Shown piece after piece: positions 6,553-16,584 of a stretch of DNA of 24,072 nucleotides. The stretch lies in assembly GCA_036258055.1 (NCBI GenBank), contig DATAEK010000446.1, positions 1 to 24,072 on the forward strand, given 5' to 3'. The notes below the pieces were generated by a model, which worked only from the letters and a program-made list of their open reading frames with translations, had not been told where the DNA came from and made no database searches. Source of the DNA: DATAEK01 sp036258055 (GTDB lineage: Bacteria > Acidobacteriota > Vicinamibacteria > Vicinamibacterales > 2-12-FULL-66-21). Numbering within the stretch: position 1 is the first letter of the stretch; every line of letters starts with the position of its first letter. The position numbers and the translations under genes are program-made.

Positions 6553-7929
6553 TCAGTAGCGGCGGCGGAGCGAGAGTGTTATCGGCGGCAAATCCGCCAC
6601 ACCGGTGAGGGAAACCTGATCGGACGACTCGATTCGCGGCGTCCGGCCCGAGCGTTCCGTGCGCTCGGCGAAGATCCGGTACTCACGGCCGCTGAGCACC
6701 GATACGACGAACCGTCCCTGATCGTCTGCCACGGCTGGACCCGTGAGGATGTAGTCCGCAGAACTGGGCCCCTTGAGATATACGAGCGCGCCCGGCGCCA
6801 GCGCGCCGTCAGGCGCGAGGACGATGCCGGTGATTTGCACGTAGCTGACCTCGGCCGGCACGACGAAATCGCGAAGCGCAACTCGATCACCGCCACCGAG
6901 TGTCACTCGCGTCGCTTCGGCGACCCGCTCGACGCCTGGATGAAGGATACGCGGCAGCGGCAGACCTCCCTCACGATCCCTCTGCGTGTTGAGACCGACG
7001 ACGAACCGTCCCGGCGGAACGCGGGTCAACTCGTACGCGCCCTCCCGATTGGTCATGGCGCGAATGCGTTCGGGACCGATCGGCTGTTCGAGGCCACCCG
7101 GTACCGTCAACTCCACAGTCAGCCCTTCGATTGGTTGGCCTCGCGCGTTCACGACGCGTCCCTTGACCCGCCCGTCGAAGCGCAGCGTCGCCTGCGCCGT
7201 CGCGCAGGCGCGAACATCCGGCAATTCGATTGATTTCGGAAACTCCTCGACGGTGTAGTACCGCTCGGGAACCGTGATCGACAGGTCGTACTTGCCCGCG
7301 GTCAAGGCCTCGAACGTGAATCGTCCGGCGGCATCGCTCTCCGTGGTCGAAACAATCCCGTTGCGCTCGAGGCGAACGCCGACGTTGTCCATCGGCCTCG
7401 GCGCGGGCACGGGTTGGTGCGCGAGCGATCGATCCGCCACCTTGATCTCGCCAGTGATGCGACCGGCGGCCGCGGCGCCGGATGCGACCGCGCGCGCATA
7501 GGCCAGATCCTCCTCAGCGTCTGACGCGGGCTTCGTCTTCGAGCAGATCCCGGTCGCGAGCTCACCGGTGCTCTCGTTCATCGACGCGAAGACGAGGTAC
7601 TCCACCCCTTCCTTGAACGGGTAGCCGCAGTCGCCGCCGCCGCTGCCGGTCCGCAGGTCGAGCGTGCGGCCGGTTACTCCGCGAAAAGGCTCGAGGACCG
7701 TGAAGGTCACGCGACGGCCCAGCGGTAAACCGATCGTGTTCTTTGAAGGGAGGCGTGAGACGGTCTCGACGCGGCCGCGAAAGACCGCGGAAGTTTTCCA
7801 GAAATCCTCGCAGACGGCGCTGCCCGTCACACACGTGCACGCGTCAACCTGTTGCGGGACGCAGAGGAGGGCGCCACAAACCAGGCTGAGGACCTGGATC
7901 CGGTAGCAAAGCTTCGACAGTCGAGCCAT
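6553..7929 (-). CDS. Secreted TIMP-like protein with carboxypeptidase-regulatory-like domains
   Basis: This exported protein is 458 residues from the ATG chosen at 7929. That ATG has AGAGG eight bases upstream and begins directly with a signal peptide (MARLSKLCYRIQVLSLVCGA). A longer in-frame start at 8001 would bury the signal peptide. Predicted cleavage after VDA leaves a mature N-terminus CTC, followed by C40, F-x-G-x-V strands, DCGYPF and GICSKT, the pattern of the NTR/TIMP-like domain. Three beta-sandwich repeats of the carboxypeptidase regulatory type follow, marked by ITGEIKV...AAGRFTFEAL, VKGRVVNARGQPIEG...REGAYELTRVPPG and ITGIVLAPDG...DQGRFVV. It probably acts in the periplasm or outside the cell. 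A role in protease inhibition or envelope adhesion is only suggested by the folds. Confidence 0.8.
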   Translation of the reverse strand: MARLSKLCYRIQVLSLVCGALLCVPQQVDACTCVTGSAVCEDFWKTSAVFRGRVETVSRLPSKNTIGLPLGRRVTFTVLEPFRGVTGRTLDLRTGSGGGDCGYPFKEGVEYLVFASMNESTGELATGICSKTKPASDAEEDLAYARAVASGAAAAGRITGEIKVADRSLAHQPVPAPRPMDNVGVRLERNGIVSTTESDAAGRFTFEALTAGKYDLSITVPERYYTVEEFPKSIELPDVRACATAQATLRFDGRVKGRVVNARGQPIEGLTVELTVPGGLEQPIGPERIRAMTNREGAYELTRVPPGRFVVGLNTQRDREGGLPLPRILHPGVERVAEATRVTLGGGDRVALRDFVVPAEVSYVQITGIVLAPDGALAPGALVYLKGPSSADYILTGPAVADDQGRFVVSVLSGREYRIFAERTERSGRTPRIESSDQVSLTGVADLPPITLSLRRRY

Positions 7930-7997
7930 CAAAAGAGCCTCTAGTCGATTAGACCCCGTTGCCGCGATCTTGTCCGTGTCCATCCCCATGGCCCATT

Positions 7998-10313
7998 TCA
8001 CCCCTTCAGCCTCTTTTTGGTCCGGGCCGTCGCCTCAGCCGTCCAGGGGTCCTCGGGCCAGGGATGCTTTGGATAACGGCCTCGCAGTTCCTTGCGGACT
8101 TCCGGATACGTCCGTTCCCAGAAACTGCGGAGATCGCGCGTCATCTGAACCGGGCGGCCGTTCGGCGCGAGCAGCGCCAGCAGCACAGGCTCACGGCGCG
8201 GTCCCACCCGTGGGGTTTCGGCCAACCCGAAGAGCTCCTGCAGCTTGACCGATGCGGTCGCGGAGCCGTCAGCGTCGTACGCGAGAGGCACATGGCGTCC
8301 CGATGGCACTTGAATCGACTCCGGTGCAAGCGCAAGCGATGCGCGCTCCGCGTGAGACAGGCCGTCACGCAATGTGACGTCGCGCAGAGCGCGCCGGCCG
8401 TATGCCGCACGCTCGACAAGCGTGCGGGCATCGATATCCACACCAGCGACCCTCAGTCGCCGCAGCATCTGTTCATCCTCGTCATCGAAACCACGTGCCA
8501 GGTACGCGTCGGCGAGCATGCGCGCGGCTGTTTGAGGATCGAGATCGGCAGCACGTTCGGTCAGCACGATGGCGCCGATGCGATCCCTCGAACATGCACG
8601 GACCGTCCCATCTGGACTGATCTCATGCAGCTGTTCCGTATGCGTGGGCGCCAGCCATTCACGTTCGACGAGACTGGCCAGGCGGATACGTGCTTCGGCG
8701 CCTTCACCGCGCGCCCCTGCCGCGACATCGAGAGCGACGATGAACTCACCGTCGCGGACACCGCTTTCGACGCCGATAGCGGCTCCGTGCCCCGAAGCCA
8801 GCAGCACCCGTGGCGAGCCCGGCGCGCGCCGCTTGCCCAGCCGATCGGCATAGCCGCGATACAGCGCGCGACGCAGGTCGGCCTCATTGATGCGGGAAGT
8901 GCGGTTCGGCGAACCGGCCACTGACTGGAGGGCGTCGGCGACCCGCAATACGTGTGGTGGAAGCCGTCGCTCTTCCTCGATCGCGGAGAGCACATCGCTC
9001 GTCGTCGCTACGAGATCGTTTCGAGTCCGGAACTGACTATGCCGCTCGGCGAGGACCGCGCAGGCCAGGGCAGCCTCGCGGGCGCCATCGGCCTCGAGCA
9101 GAATGCGGGCGAGCCGCGGATGGATCGGCAGCCGCCCCATGCGTCTGCCAAGTGACGTGAGAGCCCCATCGCGTGTCGCACCGAGCGCGTCGAGCAGAAC
9201 GCTCGCGGCAGCGAGGGCGCCTTTCGGCGGTGCGTCGAACCACTCGAATGTTGACGGATCGCCGCCCCATGCGAGGATGTCGAGCAGCGGACCGGCCAGA
9301 TCGATCCGGTTCACGTCGGGCTCGCGGTGCGCCCTGAGCCGATCGGCTTCGTGCCAGAGCCGGATCACGAGCCCTGCCCGCTCGCGACCGGCTCGGCCCG
9401 CGCGCTGATCCGCGGAGTCGCGCGAGATCCGTTCCGTCTCGAGGCTGTCGATGGCGCGCGCCGGATCGTAGCGCGCGACTTTGTGCAGCCCTGTATCGAT
9501 CACCGCCGTCACGTCGGGAACGGTGAGCGACGTCTCCGCGATGTTGGTGGCGAGCACGATGCGCCGCCGGGCACCAGACGCGATCGCGGCGTCCTGAGCG
9601 GTGGCATCGAGCGATCCGTGAAGCGGTACGATGTCCAGAATCGTGCTCGCGGCAAGATCGGGGATCGCGCGCGAGATCTCCGGTGCGCCGGGAAGAAAGC
9701 ACAACACGTGGCCGGACGAGTCCGCGGCCGCTTCGCGCACGGCATCAGTCAGACTGGCGTCTGGTCGGTATCGAATCTCGACGGGATGCAGGGTGCCTGG
9801 CACTTCCACGATCGGACTGCCGCCCAGGAAGGCGGCGACTCGCACCGCATCCATCGTCGCCGACATCACGGCCAACCGCAGATCGCCGCGAGCGAGCCAC
9901 GCCTGCTTCGCGAAAGCAAGGCCAAGGTCGGCGTGAATGCTGCGCTCGTGGAATTCGTCGAGGATGATTGTCTGGAACTCCGACAGCAGCGGATCGGCTT
10001 GCGCTCTCGCCGTCAGAACGCCTTCCGTCGCGAGGATCACTCGCGTCGTCGACGTGAATTGCCGTTCGAACCGGACGTGCCAACCAACCTCACGGCCGAT
10101 TGTCCACCTCTGCTCGTCGGCAATCCGCCTGGCGATGCTCCGCGCAGCGATGCGCCGCGGCTGGAGCACCAGCACCCGCCCGTCGGCCGCCAGCGCTGGT
10201 GGAACCCTCGTTGTCTTGCCCGCGCCAGGGGCGGCGACAATTACCACTGCGCGTGAGGTACGGAGACGGTCGAGGATTGTGGCTAGCCAGGGGTCGATGG
10301 GAAGCGGGACCAT
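7998..10313 (-). CDS. hrpB: ATP-dependent helicase HrpB
   Basis: This is a DEAH/RHA-type superfamily 2 helicase of the bacterial HrpB branch, 771 residues from the ATG at 10313. Motif I is AAPGAGKTT (27-35), motif II is DEFH (119-122) in place of the common DEAH, motif III is SAT (151-153), and motif VI is QRAGRAGRE. The HrpB-specific C-terminal region is present (KLQELFGL, APNGRPVQMTRDLRSFW, RYPKHPWPEDP). The cellular substrate of HrpB is poorly defined in most bacteria. A TTG start five codons upstream (10328) is possible but lies in the repeat block, so the ATG is preferred; neither has a clear Shine-Dalgarno sequence. The gene ends 68 bp before the start of the TIMP-like gene. Confidence 0.95.
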   Translation of the reverse strand: MVPLPIDPWLATILDRLRTSRAVVIVAAPGAGKTTRVPPALAADGRVLVLQPRRIAARSIARRIADEQRWTIGREVGWHVRFERQFTSTTRVILATEGVLTARAQADPLLSEFQTIILDEFHERSIHADLGLAFAKQAWLARGDLRLAVMSATMDAVRVAAFLGGSPIVEVPGTLHPVEIRYRPDASLTDAVREAAADSSGHVLCFLPGAPEISRAIPDLAASTILDIVPLHGSLDATAQDAAIASGARRRIVLATNIAETSLTVPDVTAVIDTGLHKVARYDPARAIDSLETERISRDSADQRAGRAGRERAGLVIRLWHEADRLRAHREPDVNRIDLAGPLLDILAWGGDPSTFEWFDAPPKGALAAASVLLDALGATRDGALTSLGRRMGRLPIHPRLARILLEADGAREAALACAVLAERHSQFRTRNDLVATTSDVLSAIEEERRLPPHVLRVADALQSVAGSPNRTSRINEADLRRALYRGYADRLGKRRAPGSPRVLLASGHGAAIGVESGVRDGEFIVALDVAAGARGEGAEARIRLASLVEREWLAPTHTEQLHEISPDGTVRACSRDRIGAIVLTERAADLDPQTAARMLADAYLARGFDDEDEQMLRRLRVAGVDIDARTLVERAAYGRRALRDVTLRDGLSHAERASLALAPESIQVPSGRHVPLAYDADGSATASVKLQELFGLAETPRVGPRREPVLLALLAPNGRPVQMTRDLRSFWERTYPEVRKELRGRYPKHPWPEDPWTAEATARTKKRLKG

Positions 10314-10322
10314 GTTGGTCGG

Positions 10323-10536
10323 TGCCAAAGGTGCCTAAGGTGCCTACGGTGCGAGGGTCCCTACGGGGCCAGAGTGCCAAGGTGCCTAACCAGCCAAAAG
10401 GTGCCAAGGTGCCAGGCCCAAGCTACCTTGGCATTGCTGCTCTCGCACTCCGAGGCAGCACCTTGGCACAATAGCACCCTGGCCCTTTGGCACCATAGGC
10501 ACGCTCGCACCCTGGGCACCATAGGCACCCCGGCAC
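10323..10536. repeat. 9-bp-period tandem repeat block with inverted halves
   Basis: The left half carries units of the type AAGGTGCCT (for example 10328-10345). The right half carries GGCACCATA-type units in a 9-base rhythm (10488-10536), which is the complement of the left unit. GTGCCAAGGTGC (10401-10412) is an exact inverted copy of GCACCTTGGCAC (10458-10469). The block fills the whole gap between the ADOP stop and the hrpB start, beginning directly at the ADOP stop TAG. No promoter could be picked out in it. Confidence 0.85.
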
Positions 10537-12996
<2,460 letters not shown>

Positions 12997-13004
12997 CTGC
13001 GTGA

Positions 13005-13010
13005 CTCCTC
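13005..13010 (-). promoter_or_regulatory. Strong ribosome binding site of ADOP permease 1
   Basis: Minus-strand GAGGAG with eight bases to the ATG at 12996 supports that start. The rest of the 185-bp divergent gap (12997-13181) has no promoter I can defend; a weak TATTGA at 13170-13175 lies too close to the second permease start to judge. Confidence 0.7.
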
Positions 13011-13181
13011 TGACCTGCCGCCGGCTTCACGCTCGTCACAACAGAATCAGCCGTCTTTCGGCGAATTCTCGACCTGATGGTGCTCAAAACGCTGCCGGGA
13101 ATCAACAGGCCGGAGCCCGACAGGAGCGAAAGGGAGCGCCACATGCGAACGCCTTTGCCCGCCGTCCCGTATTGAACACTC

Positions 13182-15647
13182 ATGGAACGACTGATCCAGG
13201 ATGTCCGGTTCGGCTTGCGGGTGCTCTGGCGGGACCGCGGGTTCGCCCTTACGACGATGCTCACGCTGGCGATCTGCATCGGAGCCAACGCTGCCATCTT
13301 CGCCATCGTCAACGCGGTGCTGCTGCGTCCCCTCCCCGTGCCGCAGCCGGGCCGGTTCGCGGTCATCTACAACAGCTACCCCCGGGCCGGCGTCGAGCGT
13401 GCGTCGAACGGCGTTCCGGACTACTACGACCGTCTGCGCGAGGTGGACGCCTTCGAGGAGCAGGCGCTCTACAACACTCGCGGGGTGACGGTCGGGATCG
13501 ACGGCGATCCGCAGCGAATCACCGGCATGATTGCGCGCCCATCACTCCTGCGCATGCTCGAGGTGCATCCGCTGCGCGGCCGGATCTTCAAAGAGGACGA
13601 AGGGGAAATCGGGAACAACCACCGGGTCATGTTGACCTACGCCCTCTGGCAGCAGCTCTACGCGGGCCGCGACGACGCCGTGGGTAAGGAACTTCGGATC
13701 AACGGCGTGCCGTACACGATCGTCGGCGTGCTTCCCGCCGGCTTCTTCTTCCTCGACCCGTCAGTGAAGCTCTGGATGCCGCTGGGATTCACGCCGGAAC
13801 AGAAATCCGACGACGCACGGCACAGCAACAACTGGTCGATGGTCGGCCGGCTCAAGGCGGGCGCGAGTTTCGCCCTCGCCCAGCAGCAGATCGACGCGCT
13901 CAACGCGCGCAACATGGAACGCTTCCCGGCCTTCAAGGAGATCCTCACGAACGCCGGCTTCCACACCGCGGTACGGCCGCTTCAGGACGATCTCGTGAAA
14001 GACATCCGCGGGACGCTCTATTTGCTCTGGGGCGGGGTGCTTTTCGTGCTGCTCATCGGGGCAGTCAACATCGCCAACCTCGTCCTGGTGCGTTCGACGG
14101 CGCGAATGAAGGAACTGGCGACCCGTCACGCGCTCGGCGCTGCGCTGTCGCGGCTGACGCGACAGTTGCTGACGGAGACCGTGATGCTGACGGCGGCCGG
14201 TGGCGCCGCGGGTCTGGTCATCGGCTTCTGGATTCTGCGCGTGCTGTCAGGGATGGGGCTCTCGGATCTGCCACGTGGAGCCGAAGTGCACATGGACGGC
14301 GTCGTCGTCGCGTTCGCGTCGTCGCTGGCGCTCGCCGTTGGTGTGCTCGTCGGCCTCGTGCCGATGGTGAACCTGCGTCAGGTCAACCTGAGCCAGGCGT
14401 TCCGTGAGGAGAGCCGTAGCGGCACGAGTGGCCGCGCGGCGCGTGCCGTGCGACGCACGCTCGTGACCAGCCAGGTCGCGTTTGCGTTCATGCTCCTCAT
14501 CGGCGCCGGCCTGCTGTTCGCAAGCTTCGAGCGGATCCTCGCGATCAAACCCGGGTTCAATCCATTGCACCTGCTGACGGCGCGGGTCGCGCCGCCAGCC
14601 TCGCGCTACAAGGACGACCCCGAGCTTCGCACGTTCTCGTCGCGGCTCATCGATCGCGTCCGCGCCATTCCCGGCGTGCGCCAGGCCGCGTTGACCTCAT
14701 CGATCCCCTTCGGCGACGACTACAGCGACAGCGTGATCCTCGCCGAGGGTTATCAGATGGCGCCGGGTGAATCGTTGATCTCGCCGTACCAGATCAGCGT
14801 GACGCCGACTTACTTCGACACCATGGGCATTGCCATCAAACAGGGCCGGGTGTTTGCCGACAGCGACACGGAATCGGCCGCAAAGGTCATCATCGTCGAC
14901 GAGAAGCTCGCGCGCCGGTTCTGGGGCACGTCCAGCCCCATCGGCCGCCGCATGTTCAAGCCGGACAACCCCAATGACCTGACCACGCCGGGTCCGACCG
15001 CGCATTGGTTCACCGTCGTGGGTGTGGTGTCGGAGATCAGAATCGCCGGGTTCGTCGCGACCGATGATCGCGTCGGCGCCTACTATTTCCCGATGGCGCA
15101 GGATCCGGCGCGGAGCATGGCGCTAGCGGTGAGCGCGTCTGGCGATGCCCTGGCGCTCGCGCCCGCAATCCGTCGCGAGCTCGCAGCGATCGATCCCGAG
15201 TTGCCGCTTTACAGCGTGATGTCGATGGAATCACGCATGTCGCAGACGCTGGTCGATCGCCGGGCGCCGATGATCCTCGCGATGGCCTTTGCGGCGATCG
15301 CGCTCTTCCTCGCCGCCATCGGGATCTACGGCGTGCTCGCCTATCAGGTGTCGCAGCGCACGCGAGAGATTGGCATCCGCATGGCGCTCGGGAGCGACGC
15401 GCGCGCGATCTTCAGCCTCGTGGTCAGCGAGGGGCTCGCGCTCCTCGCCGCCGGCCTCGCTATTGGCTTCATCGGCGCGTTCGCCATCCGCCGGGCGATG
15501 CAGTCTCAGCTGTACGGCGTCGGCGCCATGGATCCGGTCGTGCTGGGAGCCGTTGCCACTATTTTGGCTCTCGTCGCGGTCACGGCCTGCCTCATCCCCG
15601 CGCGTCGTGCGGCACACGTCGATCCGGTCAGGGCGTTGATGCAATAG
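13182..15647 (+). CDS. ADOP-type FtsX/MacB family ABC transporter permease
   Basis: This is the second large permease (821 residues), with the same plan as its divergent neighbour: MERLIQDVRFGLRVLWRDRGF, a first helix with ICIGANAAIFAIVNAVLLRPL, a periplasmic MacB-like domain, helices with ANLVLVRSTARMKELATRHALGA, a second periplasmic domain, and a C-terminal FtsX block with YQVSQRTREIGIRMALGS and ARRAAHVDPVRALMQ. An in-frame TGA at 13173-13175 excludes a longer start, so the ATG at 13182 is firm even though no Shine-Dalgarno sequence is visible. The two proteins share the family plan but clearly differ in sequence, so this is not a recent duplication. A heptamer repeat array starts immediately after its TAG stop. 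Confidence 0.93.
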   Translation: MERLIQDVRFGLRVLWRDRGFALTTMLTLAICIGANAAIFAIVNAVLLRPLPVPQPGRFAVIYNSYPRAGVERASNGVPDYYDRLREVDAFEEQALYNTRGVTVGIDGDPQRITGMIARPSLLRMLEVHPLRGRIFKEDEGEIGNNHRVMLTYALWQQLYAGRDDAVGKELRINGVPYTIVGVLPAGFFFLDPSVKLWMPLGFTPEQKSDDARHSNNWSMVGRLKAGASFALAQQQIDALNARNMERFPAFKEILTNAGFHTAVRPLQDDLVKDIRGTLYLLWGGVLFVLLIGAVNIANLVLVRSTARMKELATRHALGAALSRLTRQLLTETVMLTAAGGAAGLVIGFWILRVLSGMGLSDLPRGAEVHMDGVVVAFASSLALAVGVLVGLVPMVNLRQVNLSQAFREESRSGTSGRAARAVRRTLVTSQVAFAFMLLIGAGLLFASFERILAIKPGFNPLHLLTARVAPPASRYKDDPELRTFSSRLIDRVRAIPGVRQAALTSSIPFGDDYSDSVILAEGYQMAPGESLISPYQISVTPTYFDTMGIAIKQGRVFADSDTESAAKVIIVDEKLARRFWGTSSPIGRRMFKPDNPNDLTTPGPTAHWFTVVGVVSEIRIAGFVATDDRVGAYYFPMAQDPARSMALAVSASGDALALAPAIRRELAAIDPELPLYSVMSMESRMSQTLVDRRAPMILAMAFAAIALFLAAIGIYGVLAYQVSQRTREIGIRMALGSDARAIFSLVVSEGLALLAAGLAIGFIGAFAIRRAMQSQLYGVGAMDPVVLGAVATILALVAVTACLIPARRAAHVDPVRALMQ

Positions 15648-15703
15648 GAGACAGGAGGTAGGAGGTAGGAGGACAGCGGACAGCGGACAGCGGACAGCGA
15701 CAA
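15648..15703 (+). repeat. Heptamer tandem repeats (GGAGGTA, then GGACAGC)
   Basis: Directly after the permease stop codon the sequence keeps a 7-base rhythm for about 55 bp: GAGACAG, then two perfect GAGGTAG units, then GAGGACA, then GCGGACA-type units repeated about four times. The first unit is the reverse complement of the CTACCTC unit at 16536-16584, so the two arrays bracket the HAD gene in opposite orientation. Confidence 0.85.
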
Positions 15704-15726
15704 GAATCTCACGCTAAGATCCGCAC

Positions 15727-16422
15727 GTGCCCCTCAAGACTGTTTTCCTCGACGCCGGCGGCGTGCTCATGTTTCCGAACTGGACGCGGATCAGCGAAAC
15801 GATGGGGCGGCACGGCGTCCGCATCACGGCTGACGCGCTGGCCGCAGCCGAGCCGCACGCCAAGCGCAAGCTCGATGTCGGCGGTACGATCAAGGCGACG
15901 AACGACGCGGGCCGTGGCTGGCTGTTCTTCGATCTGATTCTGACCGAGGCCGGCATTCCGCTCTCGGAGCACACGCGAGCGGCGCTCGACGAGCTGAGTG
16001 ACTACCATCGCGCGCACAATCTCTGGGAGCTGGTCCCTGACGATGTGCCGCCGGCGTTGCGGGCACTCAAAGCGCGCGGCCTGCACCTGACCGTAGTCTC
16101 GAACGCCAACGGCACGCTCTGCGCCCACATGGATCGATTAGGGCTGTCGCCCAGCGTCCAGTGCGTGCTCGATTCTCAGGATCTTGGAGTCGAGAAACCG
16201 GATCCGCGACTCTTCGAGATCGCACTCGAGCGAAGCGCGGCAGAACGCGATTCCACGATCCACGTCGGCGACATCTACCACGTGGATGTGGTCGGCGCCC
16301 GCGCGGCCGGCATCCGGCCGGTGCTGCTCGATCAGGCGGGCTTGTACGAGGATGCCGACTGCCCTCGCGTGCGATCGCTCGGCGAGCTCGTTGGTGAGAT
16401 CGAGAAGGGCGTCTTTGATTGA
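15727..16422 (+). CDS. HAD-superfamily hydrolase, class IA type
   Basis: This is a 231-residue cytosolic HAD protein with an alpha-helical cap between motifs I and II. Motif I is FLDAGGVL (nucleophile D9), motif II is TVVSNANG (S125), motif III is K157 in GVEKPDPRLF, and motif IV is GDIYHVDVVGA (D182, D187). The position two after the nucleophile is glycine, whereas classical HAD phosphatases carry a second aspartate as general acid. The enzyme may therefore be a divergent phosphatase, a dehalogenase-like hydrolase or use another acid; the substrate cannot be inferred. The GTG start at 15727 is forced by an in-frame TAA at 15715-15717 and has no good Shine-Dalgarno sequence. It stands alone between two heptamer arrays and converges on glnS. 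Confidence 0.85.
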   Translation: MPLKTVFLDAGGVLMFPNWTRISETMGRHGVRITADALAAAEPHAKRKLDVGGTIKATNDAGRGWLFFDLILTEAGIPLSEHTRAALDELSDYHRAHNLWELVPDDVPPALRALKARGLHLTVVSNANGTLCAHMDRLGLSPSVQCVLDSQDLGVEKPDPRLFEIALERSAAERDSTIHVGDIYHVDVVGARAAGIRPVLLDQAGLYEDADCPRVRSLGELVGEIEKGVFD

Positions 16423-16446
16423 GGGTTCTGTCAGCTTACTCAGCTT

Positions 16447-16513
16447 GCCGTGGGGCCCCACCCCCACGGCTACTCGCCGCGTCGCTTCGCTCGCGGCTGG
16501 TTAGCGGCGACAG
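16447..16513 (+). repeat. Palindromic intergenic element, copy B
   Basis: A strong hairpin is formed by GCCGTGGGG (16447-16455) and CCCCACGGC (16462-16470) with a six-base loop. A second hairpin with arms GCCGCG/CGCGGC follows at about 16476-16497. The order and spacing of shared words match the element at 4411-4459: GGGGCC to CTTCGC is 33 bp here and 32 there, and CTTCGC to CGGCTG is 9 in both. It sits between two convergent genes, where a bidirectional transcription end would be useful, but it has no T-run. Confidence 0.55.
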
Positions 16514-16535
16514 CCTGCTTTGAGAGCGATTCTGT

Positions 16536-16584
16536 CTACCTCCTACCTCCTACCTCCTACCTCCTACCTCCTACCTCCTACCTC
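16536..16584. repeat. Seven perfect CTACCTC heptamers overlapping the 3' end of glnS
   Basis: Seven uninterrupted copies of CTACCTC run from 16536 to 16584. The last two copies lie inside the glnS reading frame: its final residues (SGGRR) and its TAG stop (16571-16573) are written in the repeat. Because the unit is 7 bp it rotates through all three frames, and its TAG gives a stop within three units in any frame. Confidence 0.93.

Noticed and set aside
9327..10256. Plus-strand ORF opposite hrpB
   Set aside because: HrpB motifs are intact on the other strand; no protein-like features in this frame.
16447..16470. Rho-independent terminator
   Set aside because: The stem is strong, but no T-run follows on either strand; it is better described as a repeated palindromic element.
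16536..16584. CRISPR array
   Set aside because: Units are 7 bp with no spacers; no cas genes nearby.
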